60,331 nucleotides of DNA from Vibrio proteolyticus NBRC 13287 (GTDB lineage Bacteria > Pseudomonadota > Gammaproteobacteria > Enterobacterales > Vibrionaceae), in contig NZ_BATJ01000023.1 of assembly GCF_000467125.1 (NCBI RefSeq), positions 1-60,331 of the forward strand, written 5' to 3'. The notes beneath the pieces were generated by a model. That model searched no databases and was not told the DNA's origin. It saw only the letters and a program-made list of their open reading frames with translations. Below, in pieces: positions 53,171-60,331 of the stretch; position 1 is the stretch's first letter, and every line of letters begins with the position of its first letter. The position numbers and the translations under genes are program-made.

Positions 53171-53232
53171 AACTTTCCTTATCAAAAACGCCTCTGCGAA
53201 GAGAGGCGCTGGCTTTTCCTCATTGGCAGGGA

Positions 53233-56200
53233 TCAGTGCGGCACCTCGACCTTATGGAACAGACGGTACAGCACAGGCACGACAATCAGTGTCAGGACAG
53301 TCGCAAACCCCAGACCAAACATAATCGTTACCGCCATCGGTTTGAAGAAGATATCCGGCAACAAGGGAATCATCCCCAAGATGGTGGTAATTGCCGCCAT
53401 ACACACCGGACGGACCCGGCTCAGCGCGGCGTCCACCACCGCAATGTACGGATCTTTACCGGACTTCATTTCGATTTCAATCTGATCAAGCAACACAATA
53501 CCATTTTTCAGCAACATGCCCGATAAGCTCAGGAACCCAAGTAGTGCCATAAAGCCGAATGGTGTATCCAGCACTAGCAGGCCAGTCGTCACCCCGATGA
53601 TGGCCAATGGTACAGTCAACCAGACAATCAAAGGCTCTTTGACAGAATTGAACAGGAACACTGTAATCAAAAACATAAATAGGTAGCCGAGTGGCATGGT
53701 AGTAAACAACGACGCTTTCGCATCTCCGGAAGATTCGTATTCCCCACCCCACTCCAGTGAATAACCTGATGGCATCTCAATGGCTTCTATTTGTGGCTGG
53801 AGACGAGCTTGCAGTGTCGCGGCCGTCTCTTCACCCAAGATATCCGGGTCAGCCATTACCGTCAGCATACGCTTACGATTTTTACGCATGATGATGGGAT
53901 CTTCCCAGCGCATGTCGTAACCGAGCGTCACTTGCTGCAACGGAATAAACTCAGTCAGCGCCGGGCTCCAAATCTTCATTCCTTCGATGTTGCGAATGTC
54001 CACCCGCTCATCGTCCGGTAAGCGCGCTACGATCGGCATCAATGTAGTCCCATCACGGTAGATACCCACGTTCAGACCGGAAAATGACATCGACAGAAAA
54101 TCATCCACGTCCGATTTAGTGATACCGTAACGGCGGGCCTGGCTTTCATTGAACTGCGGCTCCAACACTTTGGTCCGCTCTCGCCAGTCATGGCGAATAT
54201 TGGTCGCAGCCGGATCGGCGTACAAGATATCACTGACCTGCTTCGCCAGACCGCGCAACACGTCCGGATCTGAGCCGATAAGACGCGCTTCAATTTTTGC
54301 ACCACCACCAGGGCCCAGTTCAATCTGTTTGAGTTTGAAATTGATTTGTGGATAGTTGGCTGCCACGTGCTCACGGAACTTCGCCATCAAAGGTTTGAGT
54401 GCTTCGTATGAGGTCACCCGGGTCGTGATTTCACCGTAGGCGGCGTAGCTCTTTTCTGGTGAATAGGTCAGCATGAAACGCTGCAGCCCTCTGCCCGCAG
54501 TCGAAGTAATGTGTTCAACGTTGTCCTGTTTTGCCAACCAACTTTCCAGCTCTTTCAGCGCCTCATTGGTCGCGCGAATATCCGTACCTTCCGGTAACCA
54601 GATATCGGTTTGAAACATCGGCGTGGTGGAAGAAGGAAAAAACGCCTGTTTGACCAAAGTGAAGCCATACAGGCTGACGCCTAAACCGACGACCAGCACC
54701 ACCATGGTCAGCCAGGCTCGTTTGAGACAAAACTCAAGAAAACCTTTGTAAAGCACAAAGATCATTCCGTTGTAAGGATCCTGATCAGCGCCACCTTTCG
54801 GTGGTTTTTGTTGCTTAAAGAAAATATCAGCAAAAAATGGCGTGAGAGATATGGCCGTAAACCAGCTTAACATCAGCGAAATCAACAGTACGGTAAATAA
54901 CGTTCCACAGTATTCGCCAGTTGAGTCCTCCGACAAACCAATTGGAGCAAACGCCGTTACCGCAATCACGGTCGCCCCCAGCAACGGCCATTTTGTCTGG
55001 GTCACGATATCCGTCGCGGCTTGCATGCGGGTGCGGCCTTTTTGCGTCCCAATCAGTATCCCTTCAACAACCACGATGGCATTGTCCACCAGCATACCCA
55101 ATGCAATCACTAACGCGCCGAGCGAGATCCGCTGTAGATCGATTTTAAAATATTGCATGAAAATGAAAGTGCCAAACACCGTCAGCAGCAAAATCAGCCC
55201 GATCAGCAAACCCGAGCGCAATCCCATGAAAAACAGCAGTACAATGATCACAATTGCCACCGCCTGCCCCAAGCTGATCACAAAGCCACTGACTGATTTA
55301 TCCACCTCTTTCGGCTGACTGTAAATCTCCGCGATGTCGATACCAACAGGTTGCTGATACTTCAGCTCTGCCAGCCGGCGATCAAACCGTTGCCCGACTT
55401 CCACCACATTGACACCTTGTGCAAAGGACACACCCACATTAAGCGCCAACTTGCCGTTAAAATTGATGATATTGCTGGGAACATCAACATAACCACGTTT
55501 GATATCCGCCACATCACGCAAATAAATTAGCCCCTGCGCGCCACTTTCTGTGATGATCAGGTCGCCGAGTTGATCCACATTCTGAAACTCACCGGTCGGC
55601 TGAATACGGATATATTCACTACCGATGCGCACTGCCCCTGCATCCGACACCACATTTTGAGTCGACAGCAGATTAAACACGGTATTCGGCGCAAGCCCGA
55701 GAGAACTCAAACGCTTCATCGAGATCTCAATAAACACCTGTTCTTGCTGCTGACCCGATACCGACACCTTGCTGACACCGTTGATCAACTCCAGCTCCCG
55801 GCGCAGGTAATCGACGTAGTCGAGCAGTTCCTTATATGAGTAGCCATCCCCGGTGACCGCCAGCAAGATCCCATACACATCGCCAAAATCATCGATCACC
55901 TGAGGTTCATTGACACCAGGCGGTAGCGAGCCTTTCAGATCATTCACTTTTCGCCGCAGTTCATCCCAAATTTGGGGTAAGTCATTCGGGCCATAGTTGT
56001 TTTTCATGGTCACCGTAATTTGCGACAGTCCGCGACTGGAAATCGAATTGACTTCATCCACATACATTAGCTGTTGGATGGCTTTTTCAAGCGGATAGGT
56101 AACCTCTTCTTCCACCTGTTGCGGGGTCGCGCCCGGATAAGACGTCACCACCAAGGCATCTTTGATAGTAAAAGCGGGATCTTCAAGACGTCCGAGGTTG

Positions 56201-56334
56201 AAAAAGGCGGCCACACCACCAATCAGAAAGATCAGCGATATCATCCAACTGATGACACGGTTGCGGATAAAATACGCAGCAATGCCCGTAATATCCTCGT
56301 CCTTTTGAGGCGGTTCTTGTTTTTGTTCGCTCAT
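53233..56334 (-). CDS. vexK: RND efflux pump (VexK-like)
   Basis: 1033 residues, the usual length for an AcrB-type inner-membrane pump, with twelve membrane helices and two large periplasmic loops. Motifs include SYPGATPQQVEEEVTYPLEKAI near the start, ALGMLVDNAIVVVEGI in helix 4 and VRPVCMAAITTILGMIPLLP near the end. It should expel hydrophobic or bile-type compounds with proton exchange. It overlaps vexJ by four bases (ATGA). The vex name rests on the order of two adaptors plus one pump beside psp and tag, as I recall for V. cholerae VexIJK. Confidence 0.88.
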   Translation of the reverse strand: MSEQKQEPPQKDEDITGIAAYFIRNRVISWMISLIFLIGGVAAFFNLGRLEDPAFTIKDALVVTSYPGATPQQVEEEVTYPLEKAIQQLMYVDEVNSISSRGLSQITVTMKNNYGPNDLPQIWDELRRKVNDLKGSLPPGVNEPQVIDDFGDVYGILLAVTGDGYSYKELLDYVDYLRRELELINGVSKVSVSGQQQEQVFIEISMKRLSSLGLAPNTVFNLLSTQNVVSDAGAVRIGSEYIRIQPTGEFQNVDQLGDLIITESGAQGLIYLRDVADIKRGYVDVPSNIINFNGKLALNVGVSFAQGVNVVEVGQRFDRRLAELKYQQPVGIDIAEIYSQPKEVDKSVSGFVISLGQAVAIVIIVLLFFMGLRSGLLIGLILLLTVFGTFIFMQYFKIDLQRISLGALVIALGMLVDNAIVVVEGILIGTQKGRTRMQAATDIVTQTKWPLLGATVIAVTAFAPIGLSEDSTGEYCGTLFTVLLISLMLSWFTAISLTPFFADIFFKQQKPPKGGADQDPYNGMIFVLYKGFLEFCLKRAWLTMVVLVVGLGVSLYGFTLVKQAFFPSSTTPMFQTDIWLPEGTDIRATNEALKELESWLAKQDNVEHITSTAGRGLQRFMLTYSPEKSYAAYGEITTRVTSYEALKPLMAKFREHVAANYPQINFKLKQIELGPGGGAKIEARLIGSDPDVLRGLAKQVSDILYADPAATNIRHDWRERTKVLEPQFNESQARRYGITKSDVDDFLSMSFSGLNVGIYRDGTTLMPIVARLPDDERVDIRNIEGMKIWSPALTEFIPLQQVTLGYDMRWEDPIIMRKNRKRMLTVMADPDILGEETAATLQARLQPQIEAIEMPSGYSLEWGGEYESSGDAKASLFTTMPLGYLFMFLITVFLFNSVKEPLIVWLTVPLAIIGVTTGLLVLDTPFGFMALLGFLSLSGMLLKNGIVLLDQIEIEMKSGKDPYIAVVDAALSRVRPVCMAAITTILGMIPLLPDIFFKPMAVTIMFGLGFATVLTLIVVPVLYRLFHKVEVPH

Positions 56335-57413
56335 TGGCTAGCCTCCTGCGGCACCACTTCCACTTTCATGCCTTCCCTTAACCGACTGATCCCAGCGACG
56401 ACAACACTCTGTTGATTCGTCAGACCGCTGAGGATCTGTAAGGTAGTTTGCGACGCTGAGCCTACCGTTACCGCTTGCTTAGATACGGTTTGGTCATCGT
56501 TCAGCACCCAGACAAATTTGTTGTCGCGCGACAACTCATCGCCGTCGGCGTTAAATACCGCTTCCACTGGCACCCGCACCCCCACATTCAGATTGAGTCC
56601 GATATTCTCTCCTGCCGTTGTCACATCAACCGCCATCCCGTCCAACACATATTCTTCTTTGGGCATTGGCATCGACAGGGTGGCGGTAAAGGTCCCCGTT
56701 GACGGGTCCGGCTCGGTGGTAAATTCTTTCACCCGCGCGGTATATTGATTACCACTTGGCAGGCGCACGACGGCGCGCACGCTGTCAAGGTGGTCTGGTC
56801 CGGGCTGGTTGATGTATAAACGGTCAGGAAGCTGAATCAGCACTTCAACATTATCAACACTGTGGATATTGACCACTTGCTGGCCCACCTGAATGTTTTC
56901 AAACTGGTCCACATTGACCCGCGAAATGATGCCGTCCATCGGCGCCAAAAGCTGGGTAAATGACAGTCTGAGCTTGGCCAACTGCAGTTCGGCAGAGGCA
57001 ATCTGGCGTTCGGCTGCAATTTCATCAAACTGAGATTTGGCCAACAGGCCTTTTTTGACCAGCGGCGCAGAGCGCTGATACTGACTGTTCACAACAGAAT
57101 AACGCGCCGACGCATTATCCACATCAAGCTGATAATCGGTCGGATCCAGTTCTGCCAGCACATCGCCCTGTTGGACCCTGTCCCCTTCTTTCACAGCGAG
57201 TTTGCTGACCTCACCCGCGACACGAAAACTGAGACGAGAACGTTCTGCGGCATTTGCCACCGCAGGAAAGTACAGCCGGTCCGGCGCATGTTTGCGATCC
57301 AGACTGACGGCTTTCACTTTGGGTACCACGGAAACCGCAGACTCACTGTGTTTGCTGCAACCACCAAGTACGATGGCCGTCGAGAGCAGGCTAAATACCA
57401 GGTATCGATTCAT
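56331..57413 (-). CDS. vexJ: RND periplasmic adaptor lipoprotein (VexJ-like)
   Basis: 360 residues. Lipoprotein signal with IVLGGC, then HlyD/AcrA-type segments: ERSRLSFRVAGEVSKLAVKEGDRVQQGDVLAELDPTDYQL (lipoyl half), a helical hairpin, APMDGIISRVNVDQFENIQVG (second lipoyl half) and a C-terminal beta-barrel. It bridges the inner-membrane pump to an outer-membrane channel such as TolC. The ATG at 57413 starts the lipoprotein signal. It begins two bases after vexI ends. Confidence 0.88.
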   Translation of the reverse strand: MNRYLVFSLLSTAIVLGGCSKHSESAVSVVPKVKAVSLDRKHAPDRLYFPAVANAAERSRLSFRVAGEVSKLAVKEGDRVQQGDVLAELDPTDYQLDVDNASARYSVVNSQYQRSAPLVKKGLLAKSQFDEIAAERQIASAELQLAKLRLSFTQLLAPMDGIISRVNVDQFENIQVGQQVVNIHSVDNVEVLIQLPDRLYINQPGPDHLDSVRAVVRLPSGNQYTARVKEFTTEPDPSTGTFTATLSMPMPKEEYVLDGMAVDVTTAGENIGLNLNVGVRVPVEAVFNADGDELSRDNKFVWVLNDDQTVSKQAVTVGSASQTTLQILSGLTNQQSVVVAGISRLREGMKVEVVPQEASQ

Positions 57414-57415
57414 CG

Positions 57416-58444
57416 TTATAGTCCCCGCTCTTTGATCCATTCACGCACTTTAATGCCCGGCTGAATACCACTGACACCCGACACGATGATCTGGTCGCCA
57501 TCGTTAAGCCCGGACATGATCTGACGCTGGTCGTTGAGCGTAATCGCCACTTGCTCCACGATGCCCTGAGTATTGACCCGCCAGACATAGGTCTGATCGT
57601 CTTGTTGAAACAGAGCCGCTGCGGGCACTGGGATCGCACCCGCCGAGTCTGCAGATACCAGCACGTTTCCCGACATGCCTGGCAAAATACCGACATCTTC
57701 AGGACGCTCCATCACCATGGTCACTTTGTAACTGGCTGTTTTGGGATCGGCCTCGGTGTCGATTTCCTGAAACGTCAGTTTGAACGACCGCTCTGGAAAT
57801 GCATCGAAGGTCACTTGCGCATCGGGTTGCGCCGCCGAGTACCGATTCAGAAGATAATCCGGGATCTGGAAAATCACTTTCAGTAAGCGATGCGACTGAA
57901 TGTTCATGACTCCTTGCTTGGCGGCGACAAACTCATAGTTCTCCGCGGGCAGAATGGAGATGGTGCCATCATAAGGCGCGACTAGCTGGGTATAACGGAG
58001 ATTGGCTTTGGCCTGAGAGAGCGTTGCCTGAGCAGAATTGAGATTGGCTTGGGCTTGGTCGAAGTCCTGTTCAGAGACAACCTGATCTCTGCGTAACTTC
58101 TTAAAGCGATCGTACTGCACTTTAGCCAGTTGGAAGTTGGCCTGAGCCTTTTTCTCCAGTAACGCATATTCATCAGGATCCAGTTTGGCCAGCACATCGC
58201 CTTTTGTGACTCGCTGACCAGCCGTGACATCGATCGACATCAACTGTCCCGGGACACGAAAGGCCAGAACCGCTCGATCACCCGCTTCTGAGGTGGCAGG
58301 AAAAGTACGTTCAAACTTGGAATTACCAACAGAAACCGAGAATAATTTTGCCGGTCTGGAGTCGGGCTCTGGAACCGGAGGAAGTTCTTTCCCGCAGCCT
58401 CCCAGAGCAGAGGCTACGGCTATCAGGATCATTGCCTTACGCAT
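57416..58444 (-). CDS. vexI: RND periplasmic adaptor lipoprotein (VexI-like)
   Basis: 342 residues. Lipobox SALGGC near the N-terminus, followed by adaptor segments AVLAFRVPGQLMSIDVTAGQRVTKGDVLAKLDPDEY, a coiled-coil hairpin and LVAPYDGTISILPAENYEF. It is a second membrane-fusion protein for the same pump, as in other pumps with two adaptors. The ATG at 58444 opens the lipoprotein signal; a TTG eight codons earlier is less likely. It heads the three-gene operon. Confidence 0.87.
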   Translation of the reverse strand: MRKAMILIAVASALGGCGKELPPVPEPDSRPAKLFSVSVGNSKFERTFPATSEAGDRAVLAFRVPGQLMSIDVTAGQRVTKGDVLAKLDPDEYALLEKKAQANFQLAKVQYDRFKKLRRDQVVSEQDFDQAQANLNSAQATLSQAKANLRYTQLVAPYDGTISILPAENYEFVAAKQGVMNIQSHRLLKVIFQIPDYLLNRYSAAQPDAQVTFDAFPERSFKLTFQEIDTEADPKTASYKVTMVMERPEDVGILPGMSGNVLVSADSAGAIPVPAAALFQQDDQTYVWRVNTQGIVEQVAITLNDQRQIMSGLNDGDQIIVSGVSGIQPGIKVREWIKERGL

Positions 58445-58622
58445 GTCAGGACATCCATTCAAATTCAATAGCTAAAAGATAGATGAATGCCCAGCCAGTT
58501 TCCACACCAGCAGTATGGAATTCTTTTGAAATGAACGGTTTGAGCGGGGAAAACCAACTCGGGTTTCATTTATGAACCGTATCTGAGTCTCAATCCATGC
58601 AATGACAACCCCAATCCGATAT

Positions 58623-58644
58623 TGATGAGGCGTTCGCCTCATCA
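58623..58644 (-). terminator. Hairpin after the psp operon
   Basis: TGATGAGGCG and CGCCTCATCA form a perfect palindrome with a 2-base loop, eight bases after the pspC stop. No T-run follows on the minus strand, so it may stop or stabilise the psp message. Confidence 0.6.
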
Positions 58645-58651
58645 CCTGACG

Positions 58652-59041
58652 TTACAATTTGCTGAATTCACGGTTCACTTTAAATGCATCAGAGGTAACG
58701 TATGCTTCCACATCTCTGATCCGGTTTTCGATGCGGTCAAAATCCGCTTCCAGCGTGTGCAGTAGCTGTTTCGGCGTCTGCCCCTGTTGCCAAGGCTTAT
58801 TTTTCAACGAGTGTTGCTGCTGGGTTTTGATGCTTTCACCGTAACCGGCCGGCTGCTTTTCCAACATCAGAGTCAGCGCAATATAGGCCAGCAGCACCAG
58901 AAAGCTCCCGCCCAGCAACGCGGCCGAGATCACCAGAATACGCACCAGCCATACTTCGGCACCAATGTAATTGGCTAACCCGGCACACACACCCGTGATC
59001 TTGCCGTTCACTGTGTCACGATACAGCTCTCGGTTACTCAT
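58652..59041 (-). CDS. pspC: Phage shock protein C
   Basis: 129 residues. PspC domain: YRDTVNGKITGVCAGLANYIGAEVWLVRILVISAALLGGSFLVLLAYIALTLML, with one or two membrane segments, then a coiled tail (ADFDRIENRIRDVEAYV). It senses inner-membrane stress with PspB and relieves PspA inhibition of PspF. Its start overlaps the pspB stop by eight bases. Confidence 0.95.
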   Translation of the reverse strand: MSNRELYRDTVNGKITGVCAGLANYIGAEVWLVRILVISAALLGGSFLVLLAYIALTLMLEKQPAGYGESIKTQQQHSLKNKPWQQGQTPKQLLHTLEADFDRIENRIRDVEAYVTSDAFKVNREFSKL

Positions 59042-59267
59042 AGCGTTTTCTCCAGTTTGGTGACTCTGCGTCCAGAATTCGCTCCAAAGTTTCGATACGT
59101 TGCTGCATCGATTCTGCCCGCTCAGACAGCGTATTCAGTGTCTGTTGCTCATCCTGAGATAAACCGCTGGCAACTTTGCGTTTACTGCGATAATGCAGAA
59201 ACAGCCACAATGGGGCGACGAAAATCAAAAAGACAATCAATGGTCCTGCAATCAAAAATGATGACAT
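59034..59267 (-). CDS. pspB: Phage shock protein B
   Basis: 77 residues: one membrane helix (AGPLIVFLIFVAPLWLFLHY) and a coiled C-terminus with LSERAESMQQRIETLERILDAE. The ATG at 59267 has AGGAG six bases upstream and was preferred over a start two codons earlier. It works with PspC to release PspF. Confidence 0.94.
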   Translation of the reverse strand: MSSFLIAGPLIVFLIFVAPLWLFLHYRSKRKVASGLSQDEQQTLNTLSERAESMQQRIETLERILDAESPNWRKRYE

Positions 59268-59299
59268 TGGCAACTCCTAACTCAACCAGATTCTGCGAC

Positions 59300-59322
59300 G
59301 CACCGGAGACGATATCCGGCGC
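59300..59322 (-). terminator. Intercistronic hairpin between pspA and pspB
   Basis: GCACCGGA and TCCGGCGC pair with one mismatch in the 70-base gap after pspA. No T-run follows. It may lower pspBC expression relative to pspA. Confidence 0.4.
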
Positions 59323-59337
59323 ACTATTTGACTGTAA

Positions 59338-60018
59338 TTATTCAGTATCTGACTTCTTACCTTCAACCTGAGCTTTCAATTTAGCCAGCTCTTTTTCAAT
59401 TTCATCCTCAGCCTGCAACTCGGCAAATTCCTGCTCAAGTGATTTTGCCTGACCAGATTGTGCATACAGATCCGCTTCCGCTTCCAACTCATCCACTTTG
59501 CGTGAGTACTGCTCAAATTTTGCCATGGCCTCATCTGTGCGGCTGGCATGCAGATGCTTTTGTACATCACGGCGGTTATGCGCAGTCTGATTACGGATAG
59601 CAAGCGCTTGTTGCTTTGCCCGGGTCTCCGCGATCTTGGTTTCCAGCTTGCCAATTTCACCGGTCAGTTTATCGATGGTTTCGTCCACCAACGTCTGCTC
59701 GGTGTGCAAACCTTTGATCAGGTCCTGTAGCTTCTGCTTTTCAATCAGGGCTGCACGAGCCAGATCTTCACGCTGCTTGGTTAGAGCCAGCGTGGCTTTG
59801 TTCTGCCATTCACCAATCTGCGCTTCCATTGCGTCTACTTTACGCGCCAGTTCTTTCTTATCAGCAATCGCTTTCGCGGAATTGGTGCGCACCTCCACCA
59901 AGGTGTCTTCCATTTCCTGGATGATCAGGCGGATCATTTTTTCTGGATCTTCCGCCTTGTCGAGCAACGCACTGATGTTTGAGTTCACAATATCTGCAAA
60001 ACGAGAAAAGATACCCAT
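59338..60018 (-). CDS. pspA: Phage shock protein A
   Basis: 226 residues, all-helical coiled-coil (ESCRT-III-like). The N-terminus MGIFSRFADIVNSNISALLDKAEDPEKMIRLI is the amphipathic and PspF-binding segment. It holds PspF inactive until the membrane is damaged, then coats the membrane. The ATG at 60018 has AGGAG eight bases upstream; an earlier in-frame ATG adds a non-conserved leader. Confidence 0.97.
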   Translation of the reverse strand: MGIFSRFADIVNSNISALLDKAEDPEKMIRLIIQEMEDTLVEVRTNSAKAIADKKELARKVDAMEAQIGEWQNKATLALTKQREDLARAALIEKQKLQDLIKGLHTEQTLVDETIDKLTGEIGKLETKIAETRAKQQALAIRNQTAHNRRDVQKHLHASRTDEAMAKFEQYSRKVDELEAEADLYAQSGQAKSLEQEFAELQAEDEIEKELAKLKAQVEGKKSDTE

Positions 60019-60078
60019 GATGATTCTCCTGTCGATAGAGTTTATGAATAGACCATTCACGGTCATTTCCCCTTTACA

Positions 60079-60096
60079 TATCAAGTCTCGTGCCAG
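60079..60096 (-). promoter_or_regulatory. Sigma54 promoter of pspA
   Basis: On the minus strand TGGCACGAGACTTGATA gives a -24 GG and a TTGA at -12 (GA instead of GC) with the right spacing. The E. coli pspA promoter also deviates at -12 as I recall. It lies about 60 bases before the pspA start and faces away from pspF. Confidence 0.65.
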
Positions 60097-60211
60097 CTTT
60101 CAAAGTTAAATATATTCAATAGGTTAACTTTAACACCTCCCAGCGCGACCGTTGTGCTAAGATGTGATTCACTAACAGTTGGTAAATTTAACCACTTCTC
60201 TGAGGTCCACG

Positions 60212-60331
60212 ATGCAACAGAACCTAATTGGCGAGTCTCCACGCTTTCTGTCAGTGTTGGATAAAGTATCAAAGCTGGCGGCAATCGATCGACCGGTGCT
60301 CATTCTGGGCGAACGCGGTACCGGTAAAGAA
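60212..60331 (+). CDS. pspF: Psp operon activator PspF (5' end, cut by window edge)
   Basis: The first 40 codons are visible: MQQNLIGESPRFLSVLDKVSKL, then VLILGERGTGKE, the Walker A motif of a sigma54 AAA+ activator with no N-terminal sensor domain, as in PspF. The gene is divergent from pspABC. GAGG lies seven bases before the ATG. The remainder is outside the window. Confidence 0.93.
   Translation, partial: MQQNLIGESPRFLSVLDKVSKLAAIDRPVLILGERGTGKE

Overview
The window is chromosomal DNA of a Vibrio or close Vibrionaceae relative. The evidence is a VCR-like integron attC site at the left edge, a psp operon next to a three-gene RND pump of the VexIJK type followed by tag and metC (the order I recall for V. 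cholerae chromosome 1), a norR-hcp-hcr module, a TRAP dicarboxylate-type transporter with its own two-component system, three cyclic-di-GMP genes and many small Vibrio-type genes. No tRNA, rRNA, CRISPR array or complete IS was seen.

Layout. 1-552: end of an integron cassette array (attC, one cassette, a terminal core site, no integrase). 0.7-9.98 kb: small and metabolic genes, mostly on the minus strand: YrhK-type protein, GNAT acetyltransferase, Cache-type diguanylate cyclase, alkyl sulfatase, CsaA, an AraC-family regulator broken by an in-frame stop, a globin, DUF2789, DedA and a MocR regulator divergent from a LysE exporter. 10.9-15.0 kb: a small protein, rnk, about 600 bases of non-coding structured DNA, and a CHASE4-PAS-GGDEF-EAL phosphodiesterase. 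15.1-20.2 kb: LuxR-type response regulator and Cache histidine kinase next to a dctPQM-like TRAP transporter, with two 22-bp palindromes upstream of the transporter.

20.6-25.1 kb is the accessory island: a type VI secretion cargo locus with a PAAR-like (DUF4150) carrier, an AHH nuclease, two tandem related immunity-like genes and a further unknown gene, mostly AT-rich. The carrier and the nuclease are in the same reading frame, separated only by one amber codon and three sense codons. The locus is therefore either a PAAR-AHH fusion effector cut by a nonsense codon, or a stop-restart arrangement using an overlapping Shine-Dalgarno.

25.4-60.3 kb is mostly conserved: TPR-GGDEF cyclase, M4 protease, cysteine dioxygenase family, sodC, a DUF5993-DsbB-like pair, a NhaC-type antiporter behind in-phase MetJ boxes (so probably the methionine transporter MetT), a 5'-nucleotidase lipoprotein, the ynjBCDF transporter-phosphatidyltransferase operon, norR and sigma54-driven hcp-hcr, a methyltransferase-pseudouridine synthase pair, an NSS transporter behind a TyrR-like box, cardiolipin synthase, metC, tag, the vexIJK-like pump, pspABC and the start of divergent pspF.

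The genes point to a marine or estuarine bacterium that handles nitrosative and envelope stress (NorR/Hcp, globin, SodC, Psp, RND), senses surface and carboxylate signals (c-di-GMP, TRAP/Cache kinase) and competes with neighbours by type VI secretion.
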